Shown here: positions 1 to 7,770 of the stretch, in pieces | Numbering within the stretch: the first letter of the stretch is position 1 | How the letters are laid out: each line of letters begins with the position of its first letter | Assembly (NCBI GenBank): GCA_002479215.1 | Contig: DLME01000296.1 | Location: 1-31,590, forward strand | Source: Syntrophaceae bacterium UBA7544 | GTDB lineage: Bacteria; Desulfobacterota; Syntrophia; Syntrophales; Smithellaceae | DNA: 31,590 bases | Reading direction: 5' to 3' | Translations under genes and position numbers: made by a program | The notes under the pieces: model-generated | Seen by the model: only the letters and a program-made list of their open reading frames with translations | Told to the model about the DNA's origin: nothing | The model's database searches: none

Positions 1-1194
1 GATGAAGGGCAACACAGCGATAAGCAGGGCGCCGCCTAAACCCTCTTTAAATGTTTCCAGGCCCTGGGGAATGATGGGCAGTTGGTAATCCATATACCCG
101 GAAAAAGTCAGGGAAAAAGACTGGCCGCCGATGACTACGTTCCACCTCATCATGAAAACCCCGAAAAGCACCAGCAAAAGGGCGGGGATTAATCTGCGGA
201 CTGTCAAGCCGGGGAACAGAAGGAGGATGAAAGGCACCAGGTTCCCCAGGAGATATTGGAGCAGGAAGATATTAATAAAATCTGTCCCATAGATGACATT
301 CCTCAGAATGTCCCATGATTTTACTGCTGTGTAGCTGCGGAAGACCAGGTCCAATAACTCCAGACTGATCGAGAATATCATAAAGAAAATAAGATATTTC
401 ACAGACGTCTGCATCGCGTTCATCTCTTCGCTTTTAATCTCCTTGAGTGTAATGCAGGCGGTAGTAGTGTTTTTCCGGGAAGCGATGAATTTTTTTGTTT
501 CCATGATGATAACGTAGATCAGCATGCAGAGGGAGACGCCGGAAACAATGGCCGACATGATAAAGATAACCGGCATGAGAGGGGTCATCCACAGGGCGTT
601 GGCTTTTACCGAACCGAAGATGAACCCCGCATACCCGTGAAGAAAACAGGCAATTGGCACACCGACTCCCGCCAGGATCTTGATGGCTTTTGCGTCCAGC
701 TTCAGGCTGGCATCGCTTAGGTCCAGGGCGCCGAGGGTAAGGATGGTATGTACCACGTATTTTATTTTTTCGGCCAAACTCTTATTCGCCTTGCCTTTGA
801 GTCTTAATGATACTTCCACCAGGTGTTTCCGGAAAAGAAACCACAGTTCGGAGGCGACGACCGATCCGTAAACAAACAGCACGACGCCAAAGGCGGCAAT
901 AGCCGAAGTGAAGTGCGGCGTAAGAACCACGTAGAAACTTCTTGCGGGTTGCGCAAGGTGCAAGAGGAGAGGCAAGGGCGCAACGATGAGCAGGGCGAAG
1001 GAAAAAACCAGGGCAAATCTGGCGATTTCCTTAAGCGGTTTTATATTGAAAAGATGATACAGGGAGGAAAGGACAAAAGCACCGGCCACAAGCCCCGTCA
1101 TGAACGGATACATGACAATCTGAATAGCCCAATAAATGTACTCATTGGGATAAACGAAAAGTTCTTTGACTGTCCATAATGCTTCCAGAACCAT
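1..1194 (-). CDS. NrfD/PsrC-type quinone-interacting membrane subunit (partial, C-terminus off the window)
   Basis: The reverse strand is open for 398 codons from an ATG at 1194 to the window edge, so the 3' end is missing. The translation starts MVLEALWTVKELFVYPNEYI and contains many long hydrophobic segments (for example MTGLVAGAFVLSSLYHLF and the stretch with ALLIVAPLPLLLHLAQPAR), the pattern of the NrfD/PsrC polytopic family. Such proteins exchange electrons between menaquinol and a partner Fe-S subunit at the inner membrane. The start lies 3 bases after the stop of the upstream Fe-S gene, behind GAGGTGAG, so the two are translationally linked. NrfD plus NrfC-like neighbours support a quinone:cytochrome oxidoreductase module. 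Family call is firm; the exact partner and direction of electron flow are inferred. Confidence 0.88.
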   Translation of the reverse strand, partial: MVLEALWTVKELFVYPNEYIYWAIQIVMYPFMTGLVAGAFVLSSLYHLFNIKPLKEIARFALVFSFALLIVAPLPLLLHLAQPARSFYVVLTPHFTSAIAAFGVVLFVYGSVVASELWFLFRKHLVEVSLRLKGKANKSLAEKIKYVVHTILTLGALDLSDASLKLDAKAIKILAGVGVPIACFLHGYAGFIFGSVKANALWMTPLMPVIFIMSAIVSGVSLCMLIYVIIMETKKFIASRKNTTTACITLKEIKSEEMNAMQTSVKYLIFFMIFSISLELLDLVFRSYTAVKSWDILRNVIYGTDFINIFLLQYLLGNLVPFILLLFPGLTVRRLIPALLLVLFGVFMMRWNVVIGGQSFSLTFSGYMDYQLPIIPQGLETFKEGLGGALLIAVLPFI

Positions 1195-1197
1195 TTC

Positions 1198-1971
1198 TCA
1201 CCTCACCTCTTCGCCAAGCCCGATATAGTAAACCTGGGGATTGGTTCCGTATTCCGGTTTGTGGACTGCTACCTGCTGTGTACGGATGATGTTTTCCACC
1301 GGATCTCCGTGGTCTTTGATGTTGCCGATCTGCCTCGCCCCCGTCGGGCACGCCTGGACGCAAGCCGGCCGCAGGCCGTGGTTAATCCGGTGATAACAGA
1401 AATTACATTTATCCGCCACGTGGTGGACTGGATGGAAAAACCTCATGCCGTACGGGCAGGCCATGATACAGTACCCGCAGCCGATGCACCACTTCCGGTC
1501 CACCAGCACCACACCGTCGGCGTTCTGGTAAGTCGCACCCACCGGACATACCTGGACGCACGAAGGCTTTTCACATTGGTTGCACAGTTTGGGAACAAAA
1601 AAAGCCTTTTTAATTTTTTCCCGGGGAATATCTTTAAACTTACCGCGCCCCAGATCGATTTGGCCGGTAATAAATCCATTACGTGCCTCTTTAGGAGTAT
1701 CGGCGAATACTTCTCCTTCTGAGGTTACGACATACCGTTCAACCCAGGTCCGGGAAACGTCGGCGTCAAAGGGGATTTCGTTTTCCAGCTTACAGGCCTT
1801 TACACAGAAACCGCAGCCGATGCATTTATAGGTGTCGACGAGAAATACAAAGCGAAGGGGTGTAGCCAAGGCCTGAACATCGGAGGGCCGGAAAATTCCG
1901 TCCAGTCCTTTAGCCAGAACCACAACGGCGGTTCCTTTCATGGCCAATTTTATAAAATCTCTCCTGTTCAC
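1198..1971 (-). CDS. Tat-exported 4x[4Fe-4S] ferredoxin-like subunit (NrfC/DmsB/PsrB family)
   Basis: This 257-residue protein begins with a twin-arginine signal (RRDFIK at residues 3-8, then a hydrophobic stretch), so it should be folded with its clusters and exported to the periplasm. It has four cysteine groups of the DmsB/NrfC kind: CIGCGFCVKAC, CNQCEKPSCVQVC, CIGCGYCIMAC, and a final CNFC...CVQAC, enough for four [4Fe-4S] clusters. The start is GTG at 1971, overlapping the stop of the tetraheme gene as GTGA, and the NrfD gene follows 3 bases later. It probably relays electrons between the NrfD quinone site and the periplasmic cytochromes. No molybdopterin subunit is visible in the window. 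Confidence 0.9.
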   Translation of the reverse strand: MNRRDFIKLAMKGTAVVVLAKGLDGIFRPSDVQALATPLRFVFLVDTYKCIGCGFCVKACKLENEIPFDADVSRTWVERYVVTSEGEVFADTPKEARNGFITGQIDLGRGKFKDIPREKIKKAFFVPKLCNQCEKPSCVQVCPVGATYQNADGVVLVDRKWCIGCGYCIMACPYGMRFFHPVHHVADKCNFCYHRINHGLRPACVQACPTGARQIGNIKDHGDPVENIIRTQQVAVHKPEYGTNPQVYYIGLGEEVR

Positions 1972-2441
1972 CTGTTCCTCCTACCGGGTTTGGATGCCTC
2001 ATGCGGTTTGTGACACAACGTGCATTCTAAACCGAGATTGTGCTGATCCGGGTTGATGCCTTTGATCTGTGATCTTTGACTGGTGGGATAGAAAAGGCTG
2101 GTATGGCACCTAAGGCAGAGCTCCCGGCTCCGGTCCAGGACAAGTTTCAGCGGATCGGCCGGATGGAAAAGAGCCGGTCCGTGGCAGTTTTCACATTCAA
2201 TATCTTTATGATGTGCGGAAGCAAGCTTTTGCGCCTGCCCTGCATGGCAGGTCCCGCAGAATTCCTTGCCTCGATATTTTACCGTAAAATTTTTCCATTC
2301 CTCAACATTGGATTGTCTATACCAGCCATACGTATACCCTTGTTCATGAGTTCCGAAATCATTGGGTACCCAGAAGCTCCTGGCGATTAACATGATTACC
2401 GCAAGAGCCAAAACCACATACAGAGGCCGCAGTACATGCAT
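1968..2441 (-). CDS. Membrane-anchored tetraheme c-type cytochrome
   Basis: A 157-residue protein with one N-terminal hydrophobic segment (PLYVVLALAVIMLIARSF) and no clear signal-peptidase site, so it is probably anchored in the inner membrane with a periplasmic domain. Four heme-binding motifs are present: CGTCH, CENCH, CLRCH and CTLCH. It lies between the outer-membrane barrel gene and the Fe-S gene, overlapping the latter by four bases. I infer that it carries electrons across the periplasm between the NrfD/Fe-S pair and the decaheme cytochrome. It is not a standard NapC/NrfH by motif spacing, and no closer family is named. Confidence 0.87.
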   Translation of the reverse strand: MHVLRPLYVVLALAVIMLIARSFWVPNDFGTHEQGYTYGWYRQSNVEEWKNFTVKYRGKEFCGTCHAGQAQKLASAHHKDIECENCHGPALFHPADPLKLVLDRSRELCLRCHTSLFYPTSQRSQIKGINPDQHNLGLECTLCHKPHEASKPGRRNR

Positions 2442-2515
2442 CAGCTAAGATTCTCCAAGATTGCCGACGATAATCATATTCTCCTGCTCAAGGAATATGT
2501 GGTTCACTTCCATAT

Positions 2516-4618
2516 TTAGAAGCGGTAAGTGACAGTCATAAATCCCACGTTAGACTCATAAGATGGATTATTGTAAGCGCCCGTCAGGTATGCCCCGTTC
2601 GTTCCGGTGACGGCCGGAACGTATTGATACCCATCATACTGCGCATCATTATAATCATATTTTTCATAGACATAACCTGCGGCTACGGACAGCGATTTCG
2701 TCACATTATAGGAGAGCTTGATGAGAACACAGGTAAGCTTGTAGCCATCCCAGTTGGAAAGATCGATATTGTCCTGAGTTCTGCCCGCAGGAAGTGGATT
2801 TGCACCCAACAGATAGGTGTAATCGACGGAACCATCGGCCTGCAGATAGCTGTATTGGAGCAGCAGAGTGAGTTTTTCCGGGACAATAAATATTTCGGCA
2901 CCCGCCGCGTAACTGTAGTTTTCGTCCTTTTGCGCTGCCGTCCAGTTAAAGGCTGCCGGCACAGGCGGCAGCGACGGGTCAACTGTGCCTGTTGTCTGCC
3001 GCTGGAACTGATCCTGCCGGACGTATTCATAATCGAAAGAGCCGAATAACCTGATTCGCTTGTTGATCAGATAATCAACATCGATCAGGAATTCATCACC
3101 CCTGTCACCGGTCAGTCCTAAAACAGTATCCGGATAATTCGTATCCCTGTGCTTGTAACCAAGACTTATGCTGAAGTTATCGGCGGGGAAAAAGTCCAGG
3201 TTGGCCTTATAGGTATTCCGGCTTTTGCCGGCGGCATCAAAACGTCTGATGAAAGTCTCAATATCGGTCGGGTCAGTCAGCTGGAAATCCGCTCTTCTGT
3301 CCAGTCTTTCGTATCCAACACGGGCGGTAAGGAAATCAAATCCTTTCCATCTCAATTCGGCGCTGAAGAGATCATCCCTGTTATCAGGGATGTCTTCTCT
3401 CTCTCTGCTGATTGTTGAATGATTGTAAGCGCCGAGGAAATAAAAGTTTGCCGGCAGCTGGAAACCAAGTTCAGTGCCGTATTTTACTCTCCGGTAGTTG
3501 AATAAGGTGTTGGTGAAAGTTGCGGGCGTCTGGGTTGCATCCGTTATTGTAATAACATCCGACTTATTTTCCCGGTCGTCATATTTAAGAAAAAGTTTGG
3601 CATCGAGGAAAGACAGCGGCTTTGACGTGACTGAAGTGGCGATGTTGTTTGTAATGACTTCGCCGTTAAAGAACGGTGTGCTCAAAGTGATGTTTCTCAG
3701 TCCTCCGACGATATCATCCACATATGAATTACGCAAAACAGCATCCGATTTGGCGTCGGCCGTAGCCAGATCAACATTGAACTTGCTGTTTAAAGGCAAT
3801 TTAAGCGCGCCTTTGAGATTGATCTTATAGAACTGGTTGTCCGGCGGCAGCGAATATGTATCCGTCACTGACGCCGTATTGTTCGTAGCGGGGTTGCGGA
3901 AATTAAGGCTCGTGTCAGAGTCGGTGAAGTTGCTGTAAAAATAGCCCAGGGAAATGAATAGGGGATTGCGGACATATCCGGCAAGCAAATTGATGCTGTT
4001 TGTTTTGTAATCAATCGGTGCCGGAAGCTCTAAGGAAATCCCGCCGGGGTTTGTTCCCGCGGCACCGATGGGATAAATGCCCTTTCGTTCATCAATAGCC
4101 GCGGAGAAATCCAGAAAAAAAGGCTTCAAGACATCAAGCTTAAATCCAGCACTGTAATCTTTCCGTTTTGTTGAGTAATCAAATGTATTCCAAGTGCCGG
4201 TATTGGTGCTGGGCGTATGGGTGGGATAGGTCAGATTGTTAGTCCCTGCACCTGAATAAAATGTTTGCGCATCGTAGGTGAAGTTGTGGGGGATTTCACT
4301 GTAGTTAATGTTGAACTTGTAGGCCCCCCATTTCCCGCCTTCCAGGTCATAACTCTGTGTATCGTAGAGCATGTTACGGCTGTAGAAATCCACATAATAT
4401 TTATCGTCATCATATTTGATTTTAACGTCGCCGTAGAGACCATTCCGAACATCTCCGTATTCGTTGAATTTAGCTTCGTTGCCGTTGACGTGGGTGAGAG
4501 TGCCCTGAGCGCTGATTTCACCGGAAAATTTATTCTGCTCCTGCTGCTCCTCGGCAAAGGCCGTACTCAAGGAGAATAAACCGAATAAAAGAACTGGTAA
4601 AAATATTTGTCTTTTCAT
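2516..4618 (-). CDS. MtrB/PioB-type outer-membrane beta-barrel of a porin-cytochrome conduit
   Basis: A 700-residue protein with an N-terminal signal peptide (MKRQIFLPVLLFGLF..., cleavage probably after AFA). It is rich in alternating aromatic/polar strands and ends VGFMTVTYRF, with the terminal phenylalanine typical of outer-membrane barrels. The early segment KFNEYGDVRNGLYGDVKIKY resembles the start of MtrB/PioB proteins, and the length fits that family. The CXXC found near the N-terminus of Shewanella MtrB is absent. The gene starts 11 bases after the decaheme cytochrome gene, behind AAAAGGTG. In known Mtr/Dms/Pio systems this barrel sheathes the decaheme cytochrome and lets electrons cross the outer membrane. 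The family call rests on overall pattern and context. Confidence 0.85.
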   Translation of the reverse strand: MKRQIFLPVLLFGLFSLSTAFAEEQQEQNKFSGEISAQGTLTHVNGNEAKFNEYGDVRNGLYGDVKIKYDDDKYYVDFYSRNMLYDTQSYDLEGGKWGAYKFNINYSEIPHNFTYDAQTFYSGAGTNNLTYPTHTPSTNTGTWNTFDYSTKRKDYSAGFKLDVLKPFFLDFSAAIDERKGIYPIGAAGTNPGGISLELPAPIDYKTNSINLLAGYVRNPLFISLGYFYSNFTDSDTSLNFRNPATNNTASVTDTYSLPPDNQFYKINLKGALKLPLNSKFNVDLATADAKSDAVLRNSYVDDIVGGLRNITLSTPFFNGEVITNNIATSVTSKPLSFLDAKLFLKYDDRENKSDVITITDATQTPATFTNTLFNYRRVKYGTELGFQLPANFYFLGAYNHSTISREREDIPDNRDDLFSAELRWKGFDFLTARVGYERLDRRADFQLTDPTDIETFIRRFDAAGKSRNTYKANLDFFPADNFSISLGYKHRDTNYPDTVLGLTGDRGDEFLIDVDYLINKRIRLFGSFDYEYVRQDQFQRQTTGTVDPSLPPVPAAFNWTAAQKDENYSYAAGAEIFIVPEKLTLLLQYSYLQADGSVDYTYLLGANPLPAGRTQDNIDLSNWDGYKLTCVLIKLSYNVTKSLSVAAGYVYEKYDYNDAQYDGYQYVPAVTGTNGAYLTGAYNNPSYESNVGFMTVTYRF

Positions 4619-4629
4619 CGTTACACCTT

Positions 4630-5562
4630 TTACCGGACAAAATCCTGCCCCCTCACCGAAGGCGCATTGCTTCCATGAATATTGGTATGACAGTTCAGGC
4701 AGCCGCGGGCAATCATCCTGTTTTTATTGGATGTGGCAGAGCCGGGGAATGTTTCAAACCTGGTGTAAATTGTTCCGGGATGTCGAGTGGCGTCGTGACA
4801 GCTCTGGCAGAGCAATGGCGGCTTTGAGGATAGAAGTTTCCCGTGATTGCTACCGTGGGGCACATGGCAAGTCAGACAATTTTCGGCAACCGGCGGATGT
4901 TCCCACATGAATGGCCCACGCTTCTCGGCATGACACTTGAAACAGAGTTCATTTACCGTGTCCGCCTTCACCATCTTCGGCCCTGATCCGCCGTGCTGGT
5001 CATGACAGTCGGAGCATTTCATGAGGCCTTCCTTCAGCGGATGGTGCGATTGTTTGTTGGCCTGAGCTCTGATATCGGCATGGCAGGTGTAGCAAAGCGC
5101 CGGCTCGGCTAGCTTTAAATTGTTTTTCGTTCCGGAGTGCCCGCTGTGGCAATCACTACATGAAACTCCGTTAACTTTATGCCTGCTCAGATTCCAAAAA
5201 GGCACGGCCGTTGAATCCTGATGACAGGAAAGACATATCGCCTGCTTCATTTCCGGATCATCTTTTTTGGTGAAGGCAATCATGCCCGTTCCCTTAGCGC
5301 CGCCTGTTTGCACATGCGCAAGACCTGGGCCGTGACAGGATTCGCAGGAATTTTTATTGGCCGGATTCCCAGGAATTGCCGCTTTGGCATGTGTTGATTT
5401 CAGATAACTATCATAGTTTTTTTGGTGACAGGCCCGGCATACGTCTATACCTGCATAATCACCATCCGCAGTCGCGGATTGTTGAAAAACCGTAGTTACG
5501 GATACCAGAAGGAAAAAGGTGAAAAGAGAAAACAGCCAACCTTTGATTTTTTTTATCTTCAT
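4630..5562 (-). CDS. DmsE/MtrA/PioA-type periplasmic decaheme c-type cytochrome
   Basis: A 310-residue secreted protein with an N-terminal signal (hydrophobic LFSLFTFFLLVSVTTVF). I count ten CXXCH motifs in order: CRACH, CESCH, CLSCH, CSDCH, CYTCH, CSDCH, CFKCH, CLTCH, CQSCH, CLNCH. Ten hemes and about 300 residues match the DmsE/MtrA family, which threads through an MtrB-type barrel. The barrel gene follows directly, as in known porin-cytochrome operons. It is the first gene of the operon, behind two candidate promoters. Role: electron wire through the outer membrane; whether current flows out to an acceptor or in from a donor cannot be told from sequence. Confidence 0.92.
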   Translation of the reverse strand: MKIKKIKGWLFSLFTFFLLVSVTTVFQQSATADGDYAGIDVCRACHQKNYDSYLKSTHAKAAIPGNPANKNSCESCHGPGLAHVQTGGAKGTGMIAFTKKDDPEMKQAICLSCHQDSTAVPFWNLSRHKVNGVSCSDCHSGHSGTKNNLKLAEPALCYTCHADIRAQANKQSHHPLKEGLMKCSDCHDQHGGSGPKMVKADTVNELCFKCHAEKRGPFMWEHPPVAENCLTCHVPHGSNHGKLLSSKPPLLCQSCHDATRHPGTIYTRFETFPGSATSNKNRMIARGCLNCHTNIHGSNAPSVRGQDFVR

Positions 5563-5645
5563 AAAGCAATCTCAAATTATTTGTTTTCTGTTAACCGACA
5601 AGGATTTAAAAATCCATGTTCAAAAATTTTTAAATATCCTAAATC

Positions 5646-5674
5646 ATGATTTTCATGAAGTCAAGAGGATAAAA
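5646..5674 (-). promoter_or_regulatory. Second promoter-like site P2 upstream of the cytochrome operon
   Basis: Minus-strand TTGACT is followed after 17 bases by TAGGAT, a weaker -10. The block TCCTCTTGAC is shared with P1. The spacer carries two TCATGA palindromes separated by AAA, which could be a regulator site. Weaker than P1. Confidence 0.35.
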
Positions 5675-5724
5675 ATATTTATATAAAAAAATAATTGATA
5701 AGAACCTCCTTTTTCACGGTGAGG

Positions 5725-5753
5725 AATATACGAAAAAGAATTTTGTGTGTCAA
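5725..5753 (-). promoter_or_regulatory. Sigma-70-like promoter P1 upstream of the cytochrome operon
   Basis: On the minus strand TTGACA (5753-5748) is separated by exactly 17 bases from TATATT (5730-5725), a near-consensus promoter pointing at the decaheme gene about 160 bases downstream. It is the best promoter match seen upstream of this operon. Confidence 0.6.
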
Positions 5754-5861
5754 GAGGATTTTGACCACAAAATGTGGGGTGTGGTGCTGATGTTTGTTGT
5801 CGGGCGTGAATTCGGTAGCGAGCGAATACTGAATGATATTATTCCTTATGAATCGAAGATC

Positions 5862-5881
5862 CTTCGCGGCTTGCCGCGAAG
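5862..5881. repeat. Hairpin, CTTCGCGG stem with CTTG loop
   Basis: CTTCGCGG-CTTG-CCGCGAAG is a perfect 8-bp stem closed by a CTTG tetraloop (9 bp if the loop C:G pairs). It has no T-run on either side, so it is not a standard terminator. It shares its loop with the hairpins at 6085 and 6110. Confidence 0.7.
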
Positions 5882-5953
5882 AGCTTCCATTGTGTTTATT
5901 CGTGAAACTCCAATTCCAAAAGCGAAGTGCGTTGAAATTGGTAAGTCGAATTG

Positions 5954-5976
5954 ATCCCGCCGAAGGCGGAGGGGAT
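5954..5976. repeat. Hairpin, CCGCC-GAA-GGCGG with outer ATCCC/GGGAT pairing
   Basis: CCGCC (5957-5961) and GGCGG (5965-5969) form a stem around GAA, and flanking ATCCC / GGGGAT can extend it. It is part of the palindrome cluster. Confidence 0.55.
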
Positions 5977-6048
5977 AATAGATATCCGTAGTTAATAAAA
6001 CTCAGAGATTACAACCGCAGTGCAGTAATATCTGTAAGATGAATTAAT

Positions 6049-6070
6049 CCCGCGTGCGAAGCTTAGCGGG
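6049..6070. repeat. Hairpin, CCCGC/GCGGG with 12-base loop
   Basis: CCCGC (6049-6053) pairs with GCGGG (6066-6070). The loop contains GAAGCTTA, a variant of the AGCTTGCT cores nearby. Confidence 0.5.
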
Positions 6071-6084
6071 ACAATATAAATATC

Positions 6085-6100
6085 CCGCAGCTTGCTGCGG
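6085..6100. repeat. Hairpin, CCGCAG stem with CTTG loop
   Basis: CCGCAG-CTTG-CTGCGG is a perfect 6-bp stem with the same CTTG loop as the hairpins at 5862 and 6110 but a different stem sequence. Confidence 0.7.
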
Positions 6101-6109
6101 AATCGGTTT

Positions 6110-6125
6110 CCAAAGCTTGCTTTGG
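6110..6125. repeat. Hairpin, CCAAAG stem with CTTG loop
   Basis: CCAAAG-CTTG-CTTTGG is a perfect 6-bp stem with CTTG loop, only 9 bases from the previous hairpin. Confidence 0.7.
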
Positions 6126-6223
6126 GGTTCATACCCGTGATTACTAATTGAAGTCCTACTTTTCGTCAAGGTTGACGATTTTTGGATAACAGGAAGAAAG
6201 ACTTGGAGTTGCTCTTGGCACCC

Positions 6224-6265
6224 ATTGTAAATTTAAGTTCAAACTTACATAGTTCATTTTACAAT
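6224..6265 (-). terminator. Nested inverted repeat at the 3' end of the isochorismatase-like gene
   Basis: ATTGTAAA (6224-6231) and TTTACAAT (6258-6265) are inverted copies that overlap the stop region of the isochorismatase-like gene; inside lies TAAGTT-CA-AACTTA. The structure is AT-rich with no clear T-run, so transcription termination is only a guess. Confidence 0.3.
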
Positions 6266-6793
6266 TTTGAAAATCTCTTTGGCTTTCGGATCGGCGGCGG
6301 TGCGCAAAAGTTCAAAAAGAACCATTTCTGCACTGGTAAGATGCGCGCCGGCGCTTTTCATCGCGGTCAAGCCGATTTCACGATTTTCCTTCGTGCGCGA
6401 AGATATGGCGTCGGCAACCAGATGAACATTGTATCCGTTGGAAATGAGATCAAGAGCGGTTTGATAGACGCAAATGTGGCTTTCAATGCCTAAAATGACT
6501 ACATGCCTGCGGCTTAATGCTTCGAGCTGCTCGCGGAAATGGACATCCGTCCAACAACTGAAAGTTTCTTTAGCGATTGGTTTAATGCCATCAAGTTCCG
6601 CAGTAATCTGCGGTATTGTATGACCCAGCTTTTGCTGTGTTTGCTCCGTGACAATTATCGGCAGATTAAACACTTTAAATCCTCGTATTAATTTTACAGC
6701 GTTGGCAAAAAGATTCTCCTTATCGAACATGGTCTGGGCGAGATTGCCCTGAATATCGATAATGACTAAAACGGCTGCGGTGCGTAGTAGCAT
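6254..6793 (-). CDS. Isochorismatase-like (cysteine hydrolase) family protein
   Basis: A 179-residue protein with the three family residues in place: Asp13 in DIQGNL, Lys75 in AKETFSC, and Cys108 in GIESHICVYQTALDL. This Asp-Lys-Cys set is the catalytic triad of isochorismatase-like hydrolases, which cleave amides, vinyl ethers or similar groups; the substrate cannot be told from sequence. Cytoplasmic: no signal is seen. The ATG at 6793 is preceded by AAAAGGGGAC. It follows the epoxide-hydrolase-like gene with about 75 bases between, so it may be the last gene of that transcript. Its link to the CoA-ester pathway upstream is inference from position. Confidence 0.88.
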   Translation of the reverse strand: MLLRTAAVLVIIDIQGNLAQTMFDKENLFANAVKLIRGFKVFNLPIIVTEQTQQKLGHTIPQITAELDGIKPIAKETFSCWTDVHFREQLEALSRRHVVILGIESHICVYQTALDLISNGYNVHLVADAISSRTKENREIGLTAMKSAGAHLTSAEMVLFELLRTAADPKAKEIFKIVK

Positions 6794-6868
6794 GATGATG
6801 TCCCCTTTTTATCAGAATTAAATTCTCTACCCGAATTATTTTCTGTAAAAAAAGGCAAACGTCAAGAA

Positions 6869-7732
6869 TTATTTTTGTTGAGTGAAAAAGTCTGCCATCA
6901 ATTTATTGACTTTATCAGCTTCTTCATGTTGGAGCCAATGGGTCGCCTTCTTAAATTTAACCAGTTTTCCCTGGTCGCAGTAAGTCAAACTCTGGTCCGC
7001 CTGCTCGGGAATGATGGCGACATCGTTAACTCCCCACAAGACCAGTATGGGCATAGTAATCCTGAAGCTTACCGGCGGCTCGGACGGAACCTGCAGTGCC
7101 GCCCGATACCAGCTAACCATAGCCGAGAAAGCTCCCGGCTGCATAAATGCCTCCCGATATTTTTCCAGTTCTTCCTTTGTAAACGCTCCCGGCCGGCTGG
7201 TTTGGCGAAGTAAAGTGACCAGCCATTCATAGTTGTTGGCCGAGGCAAACTTCTCCACGGCGCCTGGTAGCTGAAAGTAAAATATATACCAGCTTTTCTC
7301 CATCTGTTTGGGGTTGGTAAACAGATTCTTGGCCATGACCTTGGGATGAGGAACGTTCATGATGACGAGACGTTGAAGACGCTCAGGATACTTGAGCGCC
7401 GTCCACCACGAAACAGATGCGCCCCAGTCATGACCGACAAGAAAAAGCCGATCTCGTCCATAGGCATCGATAAGGCCTACCGCGTCTTTGGCCAGCTCAT
7501 CTATTTTATAGGAGGGAATTCCTTGAGGCTTGTCACTTAAGTTATAACCGCGCTGGTCGGGAACTACGACCAAATAACCTCTTTGGGTAAAATACTCAAT
7601 TTGTTTACGCCAGGCATACCAAAATTCCGGGAAGCCATGTAGAAACATAATCATCGGACCTTTTTCGGGCCCCGCTTCCATTACATGAAGATTTATTCCA
7701 TTGGTTTTAATATAGCGTTCGCGTAAATCCAT
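6869..7732 (-). CDS. Alpha/beta hydrolase, epoxide hydrolase/haloalkane dehalogenase-like
   Basis: A 287-residue alpha/beta-hydrolase. HGFPE (32-36) is the HGxP oxyanion motif, GHDWGAS (100-106) carries Asp102 as nucleophile, and Asp237 (WGVND) and His265 (ATHWLQHE) complete the triad. An Asp nucleophile rather than Ser points to epoxide hydrolase or haloalkane dehalogenase rather than esterase. Tyrosines in the cap (Tyr149 or Tyr152, and Tyr209) are consistent with epoxide opening. Full length for the family. It lies downstream of the OYE-like gene but is separated by about 145 bases holding a dispersed repeat, so it may be transcribed on its own. Substrate unknown. Confidence 0.87.
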   Translation of the reverse strand: MDLRERYIKTNGINLHVMEAGPEKGPMIMFLHGFPEFWYAWRKQIEYFTQRGYLVVVPDQRGYNLSDKPQGIPSYKIDELAKDAVGLIDAYGRDRLFLVGHDWGASVSWWTALKYPERLQRLVIMNVPHPKVMAKNLFTNPKQMEKSWYIFYFQLPGAVEKFASANNYEWLVTLLRQTSRPGAFTKEELEKYREAFMQPGAFSAMVSWYRAALQVPSEPPVSFRITMPILVLWGVNDVAIIPEQADQSLTYCDQGKLVKFKKATHWLQHEEADKVNKLMADFFTQQK

Positions 7733-7770
7733 AAACTTACCTCAAACTTTTCTATTCCCTTTTGCATTTA

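Larger units (their letters stand above)
5563..6253. other. 691-bp gap with promoters and a cluster of hairpins, no convincing gene
   Basis: The part next to the cytochrome operon is AT-rich and holds its promoters. The part from about 5800 to 6130 is dense in short palindromes, listed separately. A 69-codon open frame at 5745-5954 on the plus strand is crossed by these hairpins, has no ribosome site or recognisable domain, and is not called as a gene. Confidence 0.6.

Noticed and set aside
1261..1722. 153-codon plus-strand frame opposite the Fe-S gene
   Set aside because: It is a shadow of the cysteine-rich minus-strand gene and has no domain or ribosome site.
5745..5954. 69-codon plus-strand open frame
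   Set aside because: It runs through palindromes, has no ribosome site or known domain, and its opening overlaps the operon promoter.
5800..6130. CRISPR array or tandem repeat
   Set aside because: The palindromes are unequal in sequence and spacing, and there are no constant repeats with spacers.
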